Positions 24,494 through 33,411 of a stretch of 64,000 nt of DNA are shown here, one piece after another (positions within the stretch are counted from its first letter, which is position 1; each line of letters begins with the position of its first letter). A program made the translations under genes and the position numbers. The notes below the pieces were generated by a model. It was not told where the DNA came from, did not search any database, and saw only the letters and a program-made list of their open reading frames with translations. This DNA comes from an uncultured Oscillospiraceae bacterium (GTDB lineage Bacteria; Bacillota; Clostridia; Oscillospirales; Acutalibacteraceae), in NCBI GenBank assembly GCA_900546265.1, contig URCA01000009.1:44616-108615 (forward strand). Direction: 5' to 3'.

Positions 24494-26371
24494 ATGAAGA
24501 GAATCACGACCATGCTGCTTTGTGCGGCCATGCTCCTGTCCCTGGCCGCCTGCAGCCGGGAACCGGCCGGATCCACGCCGGAAGGCTCGGGCGCCGACGC
24601 CTCCGTCGCTGTGTCCAGTGACGCGGATGCCGCCACCAGCGGCGACGATACCGTCTCGGGGGAACCGGGCAGCGACGTGTCCGCCGACGGCACCACCCCC
24701 TCGGATTCCGGCACCCCCAGCAACGGCGGCGGCAACGCCACCCAAAAGCCAGGCACCAGCTCCCAGTCCGCCGGTCCCCGCCAGGTGGTGAACAACTGTT
24801 ACACCACCGGCTATCCCATTGCCAAGGATCCGGTCACCTTCAAGATCATGATCCGCGACCACGCCAATGGACTGGCGAAATACAACGATTCGCCCCTGGT
24901 GAAGTACATCAAGGACAAGATGAACATCACGCTGAGCTTTGAGTCGGTGCCTCCCACCGATATGGTGGGGCAGAAGATGACCACCGCCTATGCCAGCAAC
25001 AACATGCCCGACATGTTCTGGGGCATGGCGCCCGCCTCCACCCTGCACAGCCCCTTCATCAAGCAGGGGAAGGTGATCGAAATCGGGCAGTACGTCGACA
25101 AATTCGCCCCCAATGTCAAGAAAATGTTCGAGGACGTGCCGGCCGCCAAATACCTGACCACCTTCGACGACGGCAAGACCTACATGTTCCCCATGGTGAA
25201 CGATCCCGACGAGAGTTCGCCCAGTAATTACTCCTTCAAGCTGTTCATCAACAAAACCTGGCTGACCAACGTGGGCAAAAGCATGCCCACCACCACCGAT
25301 CAGCTGCGGGACGTGCTGATCGCCTTCCGGGATCAGGACGCTAACAAGAACGGGGACAAGAACGACGAAATCCCCCTGACCTTCGGCGGTTGCGGCGTGC
25401 CGTACGGCGACATCCCGCCCTCCCTGTTTGGCCCCTTCGGCGTGTCTACCTATCTCAACTGGCTGAACATCAACCAGAAAACCAACAAGATTGAGTACGC
25501 CCCCATTACCGATGGGTATAAAAACGGCCTCAAATACTTTGCCGATCTGTATAAGGAGAAGCTGCTCGACAACAACTTCCGCGGCAAGCAGTTTAAGGAC
25601 GTCAAGCAGCTGACCAGCGCCAAGATCCCCACCGTGGGCGTGTTCGCGGCCACCGGCTGGGCCGAGGGCGTCAGCGCCGACAACTACCTGGCCCATTACA
25701 CCGTCATGCCGCCCCTCAAGGGGCCGGCCGGGGCGGACAGCACCTGGTCCTATGTGGACACCGAGAAAATCTGGCCCGAGTGGTTTGTGGTCACCAAGAA
25801 CTGCCAATATCCTGAAATCGCCGTGCGTCTGGCCGATTACTTCTATTCCACCGAAGGCACCACCGTGGCGCTTTACGGCCCTCCCGGCGCCAACAACTGC
25901 TGGAATTATGACAAGAACGGGAAATATGTCCCCAACTATTCCAAAATGCCCGCGGGCAAAAGCTTCGGCGAATGGGCGTATACCATGACGCCGGGGTATC
26001 CGATCCCCCACTACAACAGCAAGGATTTCTATAAGTTTACCACTCACACCAGCAGCAAACCCACCGCGGAGGAGAAGGCGAACGCCCAGTATACCGCCGC
26101 CGGCACCGCCATGTTCAAGAATATGAAGCCCAAATTGGTCCTGCCCAAGCTGTCCTATACGGCGCAGGAGGCGGCGACCGCGGCGGATTTGGGCGGCTAC
26201 GCCTCCTACGCGGCGGAGATGCGCTTCAAGTTCATCAGCGGCGAGAACATCGATTCCGCCTGGTCCAGCTACGTCGCCAACATCAAGAAGCTGGGCGTCG
26301 ATAAGCTGCTCGAGGTGGAGAATCAGGCCTACAACCGCTATCGCGTGTGGATGAAGAATAACGGGAAATAA
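24494..26371 (+). CDS. Extracellular sugar-binding lipoprotein (LplA-like)
   Basis: This 625-residue lipoprotein has the signal MKRITTMLLCAAMLLSLAAC with the lipidated Cys at the end of LAAC. An Asp/Ser/Thr/Gly-rich linker of about 85 residues follows, then a long solute-binding domain with family motifs (NMPDMFWGMAPASTLHSPF, FINKTWLTNVGKSMPTTTD, KLFINK) and an Asp/Asn-rich loop DQDANKNGDKNDEIPLTF resembling the calcium-binding loop of alginate-type binding proteins. It should feed permeases 22482 and 23373. Its length, well above the 400-450 residues of ordinary family members, fits ligands that are oligosaccharides. AAGGAGG precedes ATG 24494; a terminator follows at 26384. Confidence 0.9.
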   Translation: MKRITTMLLCAAMLLSLAACSREPAGSTPEGSGADASVAVSSDADAATSGDDTVSGEPGSDVSADGTTPSDSGTPSNGGGNATQKPGTSSQSAGPRQVVNNCYTTGYPIAKDPVTFKIMIRDHANGLAKYNDSPLVKYIKDKMNITLSFESVPPTDMVGQKMTTAYASNNMPDMFWGMAPASTLHSPFIKQGKVIEIGQYVDKFAPNVKKMFEDVPAAKYLTTFDDGKTYMFPMVNDPDESSPSNYSFKLFINKTWLTNVGKSMPTTTDQLRDVLIAFRDQDANKNGDKNDEIPLTFGGCGVPYGDIPPSLFGPFGVSTYLNWLNINQKTNKIEYAPITDGYKNGLKYFADLYKEKLLDNNFRGKQFKDVKQLTSAKIPTVGVFAATGWAEGVSADNYLAHYTVMPPLKGPAGADSTWSYVDTEKIWPEWFVVTKNCQYPEIAVRLADYFYSTEGTTVALYGPPGANNCWNYDKNGKYVPNYSKMPAGKSFGEWAYTMTPGYPIPHYNSKDFYKFTTHTSSKPTAEEKANAQYTAAGTAMFKNMKPKLVLPKLSYTAQEAATAADLGGYASYAAEMRFKFISGENIDSAWSSYVANIKKLGVDKLLEVENQAYNRYRVWMKNNGK

Positions 26372-26383
26372 CCATGCGGGACA

Positions 26384-26431
26384 AAACGCTCCCGTCCCTG
26401 AACCCCTGAACGGGCAGGGGCGGGAGCGTTT
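26384..26431 (+). terminator. Rho-independent terminator after the third importer
   Basis: AAACGCTCCCG (26384-26394) pairs with CGGGAGCGTTT (26421-26431); inner CCCT/AGGG bases extend the stem. Confidence 0.75.
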
Positions 26432-26463
26432 ATGCGCATGGGGAGAAAGAGACGGGGAGAGGT

Positions 26464-27996
26464 ATGGACAGACAGATTTTCCGGCCGGAGGCGTTCGGCG
26501 CGCTGGCCGACGGGAGCACCAACGATGCGGCGGCCTTCTGGCGGGCCCTGGACGCGGCCGCCGCCGTGCCGGACAGCATCCTGGAGCTGAAAAAGGACGG
26601 CGTGTACTATCTCGCGCGGCGGGGAACCGCCGTGGCGGCGGACTGCGGCGCCTCCGGCGCCATGGAAAGCGGCGCCGGAGAGGATAAGACGGCGGCCATC
26701 GCCCTGGACGGGGCGCGGGGCCTCACTATCCGGGGGGATAACACCACCCTGCTGCTGGAGGCGCCCCTGTTCTATTGCAACATCAACAATACCGAGCGGG
26801 TGACGCTGGAGGGGCTGAATTTCGACTACCGCGTCCAGCCCTTCGCCGGCGCGCGCACCCTGGCTGTCGACCGGGAAGCGGGCTGCGCGGAGGTGGTGAC
26901 CGACCGGAGCCTCGGCATCGAGGGATCCCATGACGGGCGGCCCTTCGGCCTGTTCGGGGTGCTGGATCGGCCCGACGGCCGGTGGCACATGTTCCTGGAC
27001 GGCTACGACACGCTGGACGCGGCCGCCAACCGGTACCGGGTGCGGTTCAAAAAAGAGGACGCGGCCACCATGTCGCGTCTGGAACTGCTGGAATCCACGC
27101 GGATCATCCTGCCCATGCCGGGCATCGGTCACCGGATCGAACGGGCCTTCTCCATTGTGGGCAACACCGATTTTCAGATGCGGGACTGCCGGATCTGGAG
27201 CGCCGCCCGCTTTATGTTCGCCCTGTTCCGTAACGAGGGGGAGATCCGCTTCCAGCGGGTGCATATCGAACCCCGGCCGGGCTCGGATCTGCCCATCGTG
27301 GGCTGGCGGGACGGGTTTCATGTCAAGGAAAACCGAGGCCGGTATATCTGGGAAGACTGCCGGGCCAGCGGCTTGTTTGATGATATTTTCAACATCTCCG
27401 CCTCCATGCTGAACGTGCAGGATGTGTATGCCGACGACGACATCGACCTTCTGTGGGGGGAGACCCACGGCCCCTACGTCCCACTGAAGCCCGGCGATAC
27501 CCTGACCGTTATCAACGAGGATACCGGCGCGCTCATCGGCTCCACCGCCGTGCGCCGGGTCATCCGGCAGGAGGGGGAGCACAACCGGATCCTGCTAACC
27601 GAGCCGCTGCCCGGCGTGCGGGCGGGCAAGCACGTGAAGGCCTGCTTCGATTCCATGGTGGCGCCCGGATCGGTCATCGAGGGCTGCGACTTCCGGGGCA
27701 CCTTCCGCTTTCGGGGTCCCATCGAAATCCGGAACAGCTATTTCTACGTGGCCCGGATGTGGATCGACCTGTTTTCCCCCTATGAGGGCCCGGTGCCGCA
27801 GGGGGTGCATTTCACCGGCTGCCGCTTTGTCTGCGACGACGAGGAGGCGCTGTACTTCCATTTGGAAAGCCAACGGCGGGGGGACGGCGGCGCCCGGCCC
27901 TATCATCTGGAGGATATCCGGTTCAACAACTGCCGCCTCTGCCCGGCCAATTTCCAAATTGCCGAGCAAGATCGGCCCTATGTGTATTTTGAATGA
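26464..27996 (+). CDS. Cytoplasmic right-handed beta-helix protein, glycosidase or lyase-like
   Basis: This 510-residue protein has the pectate-lyase-like beta-helix fold: FGALADGSTNDAAAFWRALD at the N-terminus is the typical cap motif of this superfamily, and later strands repeat short polar/aliphatic rungs. A conserved acidic cluster, WRDGFHVKENRGRYIWEDC then ASGLFDDIFNISAS, recalls the active-site region of GH110 alpha-galactosidases, but assignment to that family is tentative. It has no signal peptide and should be cytoplasmic. It is clearly paralogous to the lipoprotein at 36435: WRDGFHxKENR, DDxFNISAS, FDSMVAPGS and TFRFRGP are shared in order. GGGAGAGG precedes ATG 26464. Confidence 0.75.
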   Translation: MDRQIFRPEAFGALADGSTNDAAAFWRALDAAAAVPDSILELKKDGVYYLARRGTAVAADCGASGAMESGAGEDKTAAIALDGARGLTIRGDNTTLLLEAPLFYCNINNTERVTLEGLNFDYRVQPFAGARTLAVDREAGCAEVVTDRSLGIEGSHDGRPFGLFGVLDRPDGRWHMFLDGYDTLDAAANRYRVRFKKEDAATMSRLELLESTRIILPMPGIGHRIERAFSIVGNTDFQMRDCRIWSAARFMFALFRNEGEIRFQRVHIEPRPGSDLPIVGWRDGFHVKENRGRYIWEDCRASGLFDDIFNISASMLNVQDVYADDDIDLLWGETHGPYVPLKPGDTLTVINEDTGALIGSTAVRRVIRQEGEHNRILLTEPLPGVRAGKHVKACFDSMVAPGSVIEGCDFRGTFRFRGPIEIRNSYFYVARMWIDLFSPYEGPVPQGVHFTGCRFVCDDEEALYFHLESQRRGDGGARPYHLEDIRFNNCRLCPANFQIAEQDRPYVYFE

Positions 27997-28053
27997 GAGC
28001 AAATATCCAGAATTTAACGGGCCTTTTACGGAAATATAAACCAAACCGGCCGG

Positions 28054-28089
28054 TTTTGCACTTGCAAAATGTGCCGTATGGCGTATAAT
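28054..28089 (+). promoter_or_regulatory. Promoter and palindromic operator of the AraC-type gene
   Basis: -35 TTGCAA (28062-28067), a 16-base spacer, -10 TATAAT (28084-28089). A perfect palindrome TTTTGCA-CT-TGCAAAA (28054-28069) covers the -35 box, and GCAAAATGTGCC (28064-28075) resembles the motif upstream of the sugar operons. Autoregulation is inferred. Confidence 0.6.
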
Positions 28090-28127
28090 GGGGGTAGACC
28101 ATGGAACAACGCCGAGGGGTGAGCCTG

Positions 28128-29075
28128 ATGCCGGAGACGGTAACGACTGCATTCTGTATGGATTACAAGCGGATTGATTTTCTGTTCTGCGACGACGGGG
28201 ACACCTATAACATTATGGAGCAGGTGCGCCAGCTGCAGGGGACCGGCGGTGAGAATCCGGTGCTGTTCCATACGCCGGGCGAGGAAGAAATGGCGATGCC
28301 CTTCTCCGTCACCGGCGGCGCCCATTATGAGGTGGGGGATAAGTATTTTACCCGCCGCAGCCAGCTGGACAGCTACCAGCTGATCCTGACCTGCTCGGGC
28401 CACTGCCAGGTGGAGACCGGCAGCCACCGGTATGACTGCACCAAGGGTACCGTGCTGCTGATGGACTGCCGGGCGCCCCACGTCTATCGGGTGCCCAAAG
28501 GGGAATGCTGGGACTATAAGCATATCCATTTCGAGGTGGACGAGAAATCCCGCCGGGTAGCGGACAAGGCCTTGGGCTTCATCGCCTTCCCCGAAAGCGA
28601 TATCGAGCGGCGCATTGATGAGATTTTCTGGGAGATGCGGCATTTCAGCGCCAATTCCCCCTACATTTTGTCCAATCACGTGTCCAACATGCTGACCGAA
28701 ATGATCCAGCTCCGCTCCCAGGCGGCCATCATCCGGCCTCACATGGAGCTTATCGAAAAAGCCGCCAAATACATGCGCGGCCATTACATGGAGAAAATCA
28801 ATATCAACGACCTGGCGAAAAACGAGTTTGTATCGGTGTTCTACTTCACCCGGCTGTTCAAGGATTATTACGGCACCTCTCCGTATGATTACCTGGTGAA
28901 ATACCGGCTGAATAAGTCCAAGAACATGCTTGCCCAGGGGCGGGCGGTCAAGGAGATTGCCCAGGAATGCGGCTTTGGCAACGCCAATAACTTCTCCCGC
29001 ATCTTCAAAAAGCACACGGGTATCTCGCCCAACCAGTTCCGCGCCCAGTTCTTCGGCAGCGCGGAGGAAGCCTAA
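28128..29075 (+). CDS. AraC-family transcriptional regulator
   Basis: This protein of about 315 residues has an N-terminal cupin-type sensing domain (SYQLILTCSGHCQVETGSHR, TVLLMDCRAPHVYRVPKGE) and a C-terminal pair of helix-turn-helix motifs (INDLAKNEFVSVFYFTRLFK and VKEIAQECGFGNANNFSRIF, then KHTGISPNQFR). This layout is usual for one-component regulators of sugar-use genes. ATG 28128, after GAGGGGTGAG, is chosen over in-frame ATG 28101 because the predicted transcript starts near 28096, leaving no room for a ribosome-binding site before 28101. It lies amid the carbohydrate region and is the best candidate for the factor that reads the GCAAGAT motifs. Confidence 0.9.
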   Translation: MPETVTTAFCMDYKRIDFLFCDDGDTYNIMEQVRQLQGTGGENPVLFHTPGEEEMAMPFSVTGGAHYEVGDKYFTRRSQLDSYQLILTCSGHCQVETGSHRYDCTKGTVLLMDCRAPHVYRVPKGECWDYKHIHFEVDEKSRRVADKALGFIAFPESDIERRIDEIFWEMRHFSANSPYILSNHVSNMLTEMIQLRSQAAIIRPHMELIEKAAKYMRGHYMEKININDLAKNEFVSVFYFTRLFKDYYGTSPYDYLVKYRLNKSKNMLAQGRAVKEIAQECGFGNANNFSRIFKKHTGISPNQFRAQFFGSAEEA

Positions 29076-29090
29076 ACCTTTCGTAGGGGT

Positions 29091-29121
29091 CGCCGTTCCT
29101 TCAAAACGGCGGCCCTTTTTT
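29091..29121 (+). terminator. Rho-independent terminator after the AraC-type gene
   Basis: CGCCGTT...AACGGCG stem (29091-29111) followed by GCCC and six T residues. Confidence 0.75.
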
Positions 29122-29125
29122 ACGC

Positions 29126-29173
29126 AAAAATCACCCGGCCCCGGAGGATGTCCTCCGGGGCCGGGTGATTTTT
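29126..29173. terminator. Bidirectional terminator between convergent genes
   Basis: A perfect 23-bp stem (29126-29148 with 29151-29173) flanked by A and T runs. It ends 4 bp from the stop of the minus-strand surface-protein gene. Confidence 0.9.
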
Positions 29174-29176
29174 TGT

Positions 29177-32100
29177 TTATTTCCGTTTCCGCAGCAGGAG
29201 CAGCGTCCCGGCCGACAGGGCCGTGAGCAGCAGCACCGCCGCGGGCAGGGCCGAACCGGTGTCGGGGATACTGGTTTCGTCGTCGTTCCCGCCGGAGCTG
29301 GTCTCGTCGTCCACCGTGTAGGCCTTGATGATTTGCAGCAGCTCGTAAGCGCCCTCGTCAGTGTCCAGCAGCCGGGCCTCCACATCCATCTGGGTGAAGT
29401 AGTCCAGCGCGTTCCAGGCCTTGGCCAACAGGTTCAGGGCGTCCTTGTCGCCCGCCGAAGCGGCGTCGTAATGCTCGTTGAGCAGCGCCAGGAACTTATC
29501 GGTGGCGGTTTCCTCAGGTTCTTCAGCCTTTTTCTCGGCAAAGGCGACGGTGGGATTGATGCCGTTCTCGGAGGCGGAGGCCACCCGGAAGTAGGCGTCC
29601 TTGCCCTTCACCATGTTGTCCATCTGCAGGTATTTGTCGATTTCGGGGTCGGAGGAGGAAAGGATCTTGCCCGCCACCTGGAGATACCAGTGGCCCTGTA
29701 CCCCGTCTTCGATGACCGAGATGGTCAGATCCTTGCCGCCGCAGGCGGGCACCGCCGTCAGCGTTTTCCATTCCGTTCCGGCCCAGGCCAGAATGTGGGT
29801 GTTACCGGGATCGGCTTCGGGCTTATCCACCAGCCGGATGGCCACGCCCTGGCCGGGTGTCGGCTTGCGATCGACGTTGGGGCCGGTGACAAAGGCGAAT
29901 TCCGGCGCCCAGTTGGTTTTGCCCTCCAAATTGGCGTTGAAGTTGATGTAGACCGGATTGTCTTCCAGGTTCTTGATGGGCAGGTTGTACTGCGCATACG
30001 CGCCGGCCGGCACACTCAGCTTGTAGCCGTCCTCCGCGCTGCCCTCGGTGGCGGAGCCCATAAGCACCGAGAACCACCAGTCGCCGCTCTGCTCCATGTT
30101 GGCGATCTGGATGCCATTGGTGCGGAAGCCGTTGCTGCCGCCGATGCGCACCTTGGTTTTCGCGGCGTTGGCCTCCATATACGCGTCGAAGTTGTCGAAA
30201 GCGCGGCCGGTAAACAGATGGCTGTCGATTTTCAGATACCAGTGGCCGTCCTGCTTGACGAACGAATAGGTGTGGGTGCCGTCGAGATTGAAGTTGGTCA
30301 GCTTGCCGTTTTCCAGGCTGGCGGGGTCGTCGCTGGCGATGGTCACCGCCTCCATCTTGTCGCCCACCTGCGTCCAGCACTGGACGATTAGGGTGTTGCC
30401 CGCCTGGGGCGTTAAGATAAAGAACAGGCCGTTCTTCGCGCCCGGCGCCGGATATAGGCCGGTGTTCGGATCGGTGGTTAGGGACAGGGTGAACCATCCG
30501 CTGTCTCCGGCGGTGGCCCCCGCCCAGGTGATGACGTCCTTGGTCATGTCGTAGTCCTTGGTGGTGGTGGCCCAGAGCGAGCCTTTTCCGCGGCAGTCCT
30601 CGAACTGCCAGCCCTCGGCCTCGCTGCCGGTGTATTTGACCTTGTCGTCGTCGTTGACATACCAGTCGCCCGCCGCGTCCAGCTTCAGCTCGGCAATTTT
30701 CGCCTCGGCGTCGGTCAGCTTTTTCAGGGTCTCGGCGGCCACCAAGGCTTTATCCGGCAGCGCGTTATAGGCGGCGCGGGCGGCCTTGACCGCCGCTTCG
30801 TCCTGCAGGGTGATGGCGCCGGGGGCCGGCAGCGCGCCAATCAGCGCCGCGGCCGCGTCGGCCTTCAGCTGCGGAATCCGCGCTTCAGCGTCTGTGAGGC
30901 GCTGAAGGGTCTCGGCGGCGATCAGGCTCTTGTCCGCCTCCAAGGCGTCGTAAGCGGCGCGGGCGGCCTGGATGGCTTCCTCGTTCTGCAGGGTGACGGC
31001 GTCAGCGGCGGGCAGCGCCTTGATGGCCGCGTCGGCGTCCACTGCCTTTTTGACGGCGGGCAGCCGGTCCTCCACGGCCTTCAAAGCGGTCAGGCTCAGA
31101 GGATTCACCAGCGCGGACACCTCGGGGGTCAGCGCGCTGTAAGCGGCGCGGGCGGCCTCGGCGGCGGCCTTCTTGGCGGTGTAATTGGCTACGGTAATAT
31201 CCTCTGGCTTACCCAAGGCGGTCACTGTGGCGTCAAAGGCCTCGGCCGCCTGCTTGTTGGCCTGATAGGCCGCGTCCAAATCGCTCAGCTTCTGGGACAG
31301 AGCCGCCAGCTTGGCGGCTTTGGCCTCATCCACCCGGGCGGCCAGATCGCCAAGCGCGCTGTAGGCCGTCTGGGCGTCGACAATGACCTGCTTATACGTG
31401 GCGTAGTTCTCGGCGGTCAATTCGTCGGCGGTGACGGGAATGGCGTCAATGAGGGCTTGCACATCGTCGACCTGCTTCTGGATTTCCAGTTCCGCCATCC
31501 GGCTTTCCAGCGCCGCGAGTTTGACCAGCTGCGCGTTTTTCAGGAACACCCGGCTGGCTCCCAGGGCGTCGACTTTGCCGGCGGCGGCCGTCAGCGCCGC
31601 CTTATCCGTCAGGGCGAGGGCGTCCGTCTCGGGCAGGCTATCGATGGCTGTACCGGCTTCGCCGATAGCCGCCGCGTTGTCGGCTGCCGCCTTGGCCGCC
31701 GTCTCGCTTTTCATCCAGTAGGAAATGGAGGTGGCGGAGGAATCGGCGCCGAAGGAGACGTAAACCGGTTTGCCGACAAAGCGGTCAAACTGCAGATGCG
31801 CGTCCTGCGCCAGCTGTTCGGCGGTGGGGGTGCCGCTGGCCTTGATTTTCGCCGTCCAGCCTCCCACGCGGGGAACAAAAATTTTTAAATACCAGTGATT
31901 CTGCCCGTCGATACCGGGTTCGTTGACAAAGCTGATGACGTTGCCGCCTTTTTTGGGATCGTAAATCGGATTGAAGTTATCATCGATACCGAAATATCCG
32001 CAGCCCCAGGCCTCCAGCGTGGGGGAGGGGCCGCTGGGCATGTTGGCTACGCGGTGGACATTTTTCGAGCCGGCTACGTATGTGGGCCGGATTTGAATCA

Positions 32101-33037
32101 CGTCGTCCTGTCCGGCAGGATTCATCGCCGCGTCCGGGTTGGTGGAGAAGGACAGCACCGAAGTAAAGTTGGAGGTGCGCGCTTCCATAAATTCCTTACT
32201 GAGAACCGGCGCATAAACCAGCTCTTCCTTGGTGATGTCCGTAAAGCCGTAATTGAATTGCGCCATGGAAGCGTTGGAGGATAGGGTGAAGCGGTACCCC
32301 TCCGCCGCGCTGCCCGTGACCTCCGGGGCCTTGCCCGGCGCGGTGACCTTCCATTCGCCGGTCTTATTCAGGTTTTGCAGAAATTGGCTGGTAAAGGTAT
32401 AAACCACGGTGGCGTTGGCCCGCCCCAACAGGGTGATCCGGGCGCCTTTGCCGACAAAGTCGTCAAAGTTGAATTTTCCGCCCGCACCGTCCAGCACGAT
32501 CTCCATACCCGACGCGCAGGTAAGCTTCAAATACCAGTGGCCATTTTTCTGGACAAAGGACAACCCCACAGGGCGGGGGGTGTCATCCGTCTGGAAAATG
32601 TGGGCATAATTTACCCGTTCCTGCACTTCCGTACCTTCCGCATAAAAGATGACCTGATTGGGCTGCCCGGCTCCGGGCTCGGAAACCAGTTCCAGCTTTT
32701 TCGTGAGCGTTCCGTCTGCGGAAGTGAATTCAATCCCTGTCCATAGCTGTCCACCAAAATAGGATATTTTCGTGTTCAGCGAAAACGCCTGTTCCAGCAG
32801 ATTCGGGAACACAACCTGCAGCTGAGCCGATTGTTTTTCCTTGTCCAGCGTGACGGTGTATCCGTCGGCGGCCGAGCCGGTCACCCGGCCCTCCGGGTTA
32901 TCCGCTTCCACCTTCCAGGTGTAGCCGTCCTCGCCGGTGATGTCCGCCGCCGAGCCGAAGGGCGGCGCTATCAGCAGGGCGCTGGCCATCAGGGAGGCCG
33001 CGGCCACGACCGACAGTGCCTTTTTGAGCCTTGTCAT
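29177..33037 (-). CDS. Giant modular cell-surface protein with sortase-like anchor
   Basis: This 1286-residue protein has a Sec signal (LKKALSVVAAASLMASALLI). Four beta-sandwich modules follow, each carrying a variant of GHWYLK: NGHWYLKL, QNHWYLKIF, DGHWYLKI and GHWYLQV. Two lie before and two after a helical section (about 460-790) with FIVAR-like repeats containing AARAAYxAL and AAETLxxLTDAEA. The C-terminus is IPDTG, then a hydrophobic stretch (ALPAAVLLLTALSAGTLLLL) and RKRK, a variant of the LPXTG sorting signal. The modules are probably carbohydrate-binding and hold glycan at the wall; no catalytic domain is seen. AAAGGAAGG precedes its ATG; the promoter at 33164-33193 gives a leader of about 120 bases. 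It is divergent from the GH78 gene at 33412. Confidence 0.85.
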   Translation of the reverse strand: MTRLKKALSVVAAASLMASALLIAPPFGSAADITGEDGYTWKVEADNPEGRVTGSAADGYTVTLDKEKQSAQLQVVFPNLLEQAFSLNTKISYFGGQLWTGIEFTSADGTLTKKLELVSEPGAGQPNQVIFYAEGTEVQERVNYAHIFQTDDTPRPVGLSFVQKNGHWYLKLTCASGMEIVLDGAGGKFNFDDFVGKGARITLLGRANATVVYTFTSQFLQNLNKTGEWKVTAPGKAPEVTGSAAEGYRFTLSSNASMAQFNYGFTDITKEELVYAPVLSKEFMEARTSNFTSVLSFSTNPDAAMNPAGQDDVIQIRPTYVAGSKNVHRVANMPSGPSPTLEAWGCGYFGIDDNFNPIYDPKKGGNVISFVNEPGIDGQNHWYLKIFVPRVGGWTAKIKASGTPTAEQLAQDAHLQFDRFVGKPVYVSFGADSSATSISYWMKSETAAKAAADNAAAIGEAGTAIDSLPETDALALTDKAALTAAAGKVDALGASRVFLKNAQLVKLAALESRMAELEIQKQVDDVQALIDAIPVTADELTAENYATYKQVIVDAQTAYSALGDLAARVDEAKAAKLAALSQKLSDLDAAYQANKQAAEAFDATVTALGKPEDITVANYTAKKAAAEAARAAYSALTPEVSALVNPLSLTALKAVEDRLPAVKKAVDADAAIKALPAADAVTLQNEEAIQAARAAYDALEADKSLIAAETLQRLTDAEARIPQLKADAAAALIGALPAPGAITLQDEAAVKAARAAYNALPDKALVAAETLKKLTDAEAKIAELKLDAAGDWYVNDDDKVKYTGSEAEGWQFEDCRGKGSLWATTTKDYDMTKDVITWAGATAGDSGWFTLSLTTDPNTGLYPAPGAKNGLFFILTPQAGNTLIVQCWTQVGDKMEAVTIASDDPASLENGKLTNFNLDGTHTYSFVKQDGHWYLKIDSHLFTGRAFDNFDAYMEANAAKTKVRIGGSNGFRTNGIQIANMEQSGDWWFSVLMGSATEGSAEDGYKLSVPAGAYAQYNLPIKNLEDNPVYINFNANLEGKTNWAPEFAFVTGPNVDRKPTPGQGVAIRLVDKPEADPGNTHILAWAGTEWKTLTAVPACGGKDLTISVIEDGVQGHWYLQVAGKILSSSDPEIDKYLQMDNMVKGKDAYFRVASASENGINPTVAFAEKKAEEPEETATDKFLALLNEHYDAASAGDKDALNLLAKAWNALDYFTQMDVEARLLDTDEGAYELLQIIKAYTVDDETSSGGNDDETSIPDTGSALPAAVLLLTALSAGTLLLLRKRK

Positions 33038-33163
33038 TGCAATCCTTCCTTTCTCTGTCGAGAACGTCGGTTCTCAGAACAAAATATGCCGGATCGATTT
33101 TTTTGGAGGAAGAAATCCGCCGCCCGGCGTCCCGGCCGATCGGATCCCTCCCGTCATGCTCTC

Positions 33164-33193
33164 AGTATAGCAGACCGTTCTTATCAAACTCAA
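33164..33193 (-). promoter_or_regulatory. Promoter of the giant surface protein
   Basis: On the minus strand: TTGAGT (33193-33188), an 18-base spacer, TATACT (33169-33164). Confidence 0.6.
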
Positions 33194-33318
33194 TGCATTT
33201 TCTGCCACTTGGCAAGATCGTGGTGGTATTGTTCAAAAAATGCCGAGCTGTATCCAATAAATACGGAGGACATATCCAAACACTGCAAAAAGTGCACTGC
33301 GAATGGCAAGATAGCCTG

Positions 33319-33347
33319 TTGAGATGCCTTCGGCTTTCTTGTAAGAT
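33319..33347 (+). promoter_or_regulatory. Promoter of the GH78 gene at 33412
   Basis: TTGAGA (33319-33324), a 17-base spacer, TAAGAT (33342-33347); a GCAAGAT motif lies directly upstream at 33306. Confidence 0.55.
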
Positions 33348-33411
33348 GGGAATATAGCCGGCGGCCGCCCGTGCGAGGGACGTCGCCTCTGCAAGAAAGG
33401 ACTAGAACGGT

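Larger units (their letters stand above)
33038..33411. other. Divergent regulatory region between surface protein and GH78 genes
   Basis: These 374 bases hold no gene. They contain a minus-strand promoter (33164-33193), a plus-strand promoter (33319-33347), a 16-base palindrome GAGAAC-GTCG-GTTCTC (33060-33075) in the surface-protein leader, and two GCAAGAT motifs (33212-33223 as GCAAGATCGTGG, and 33306-33312). The arrangement suits shared regulation of both genes. Confidence 0.55.
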
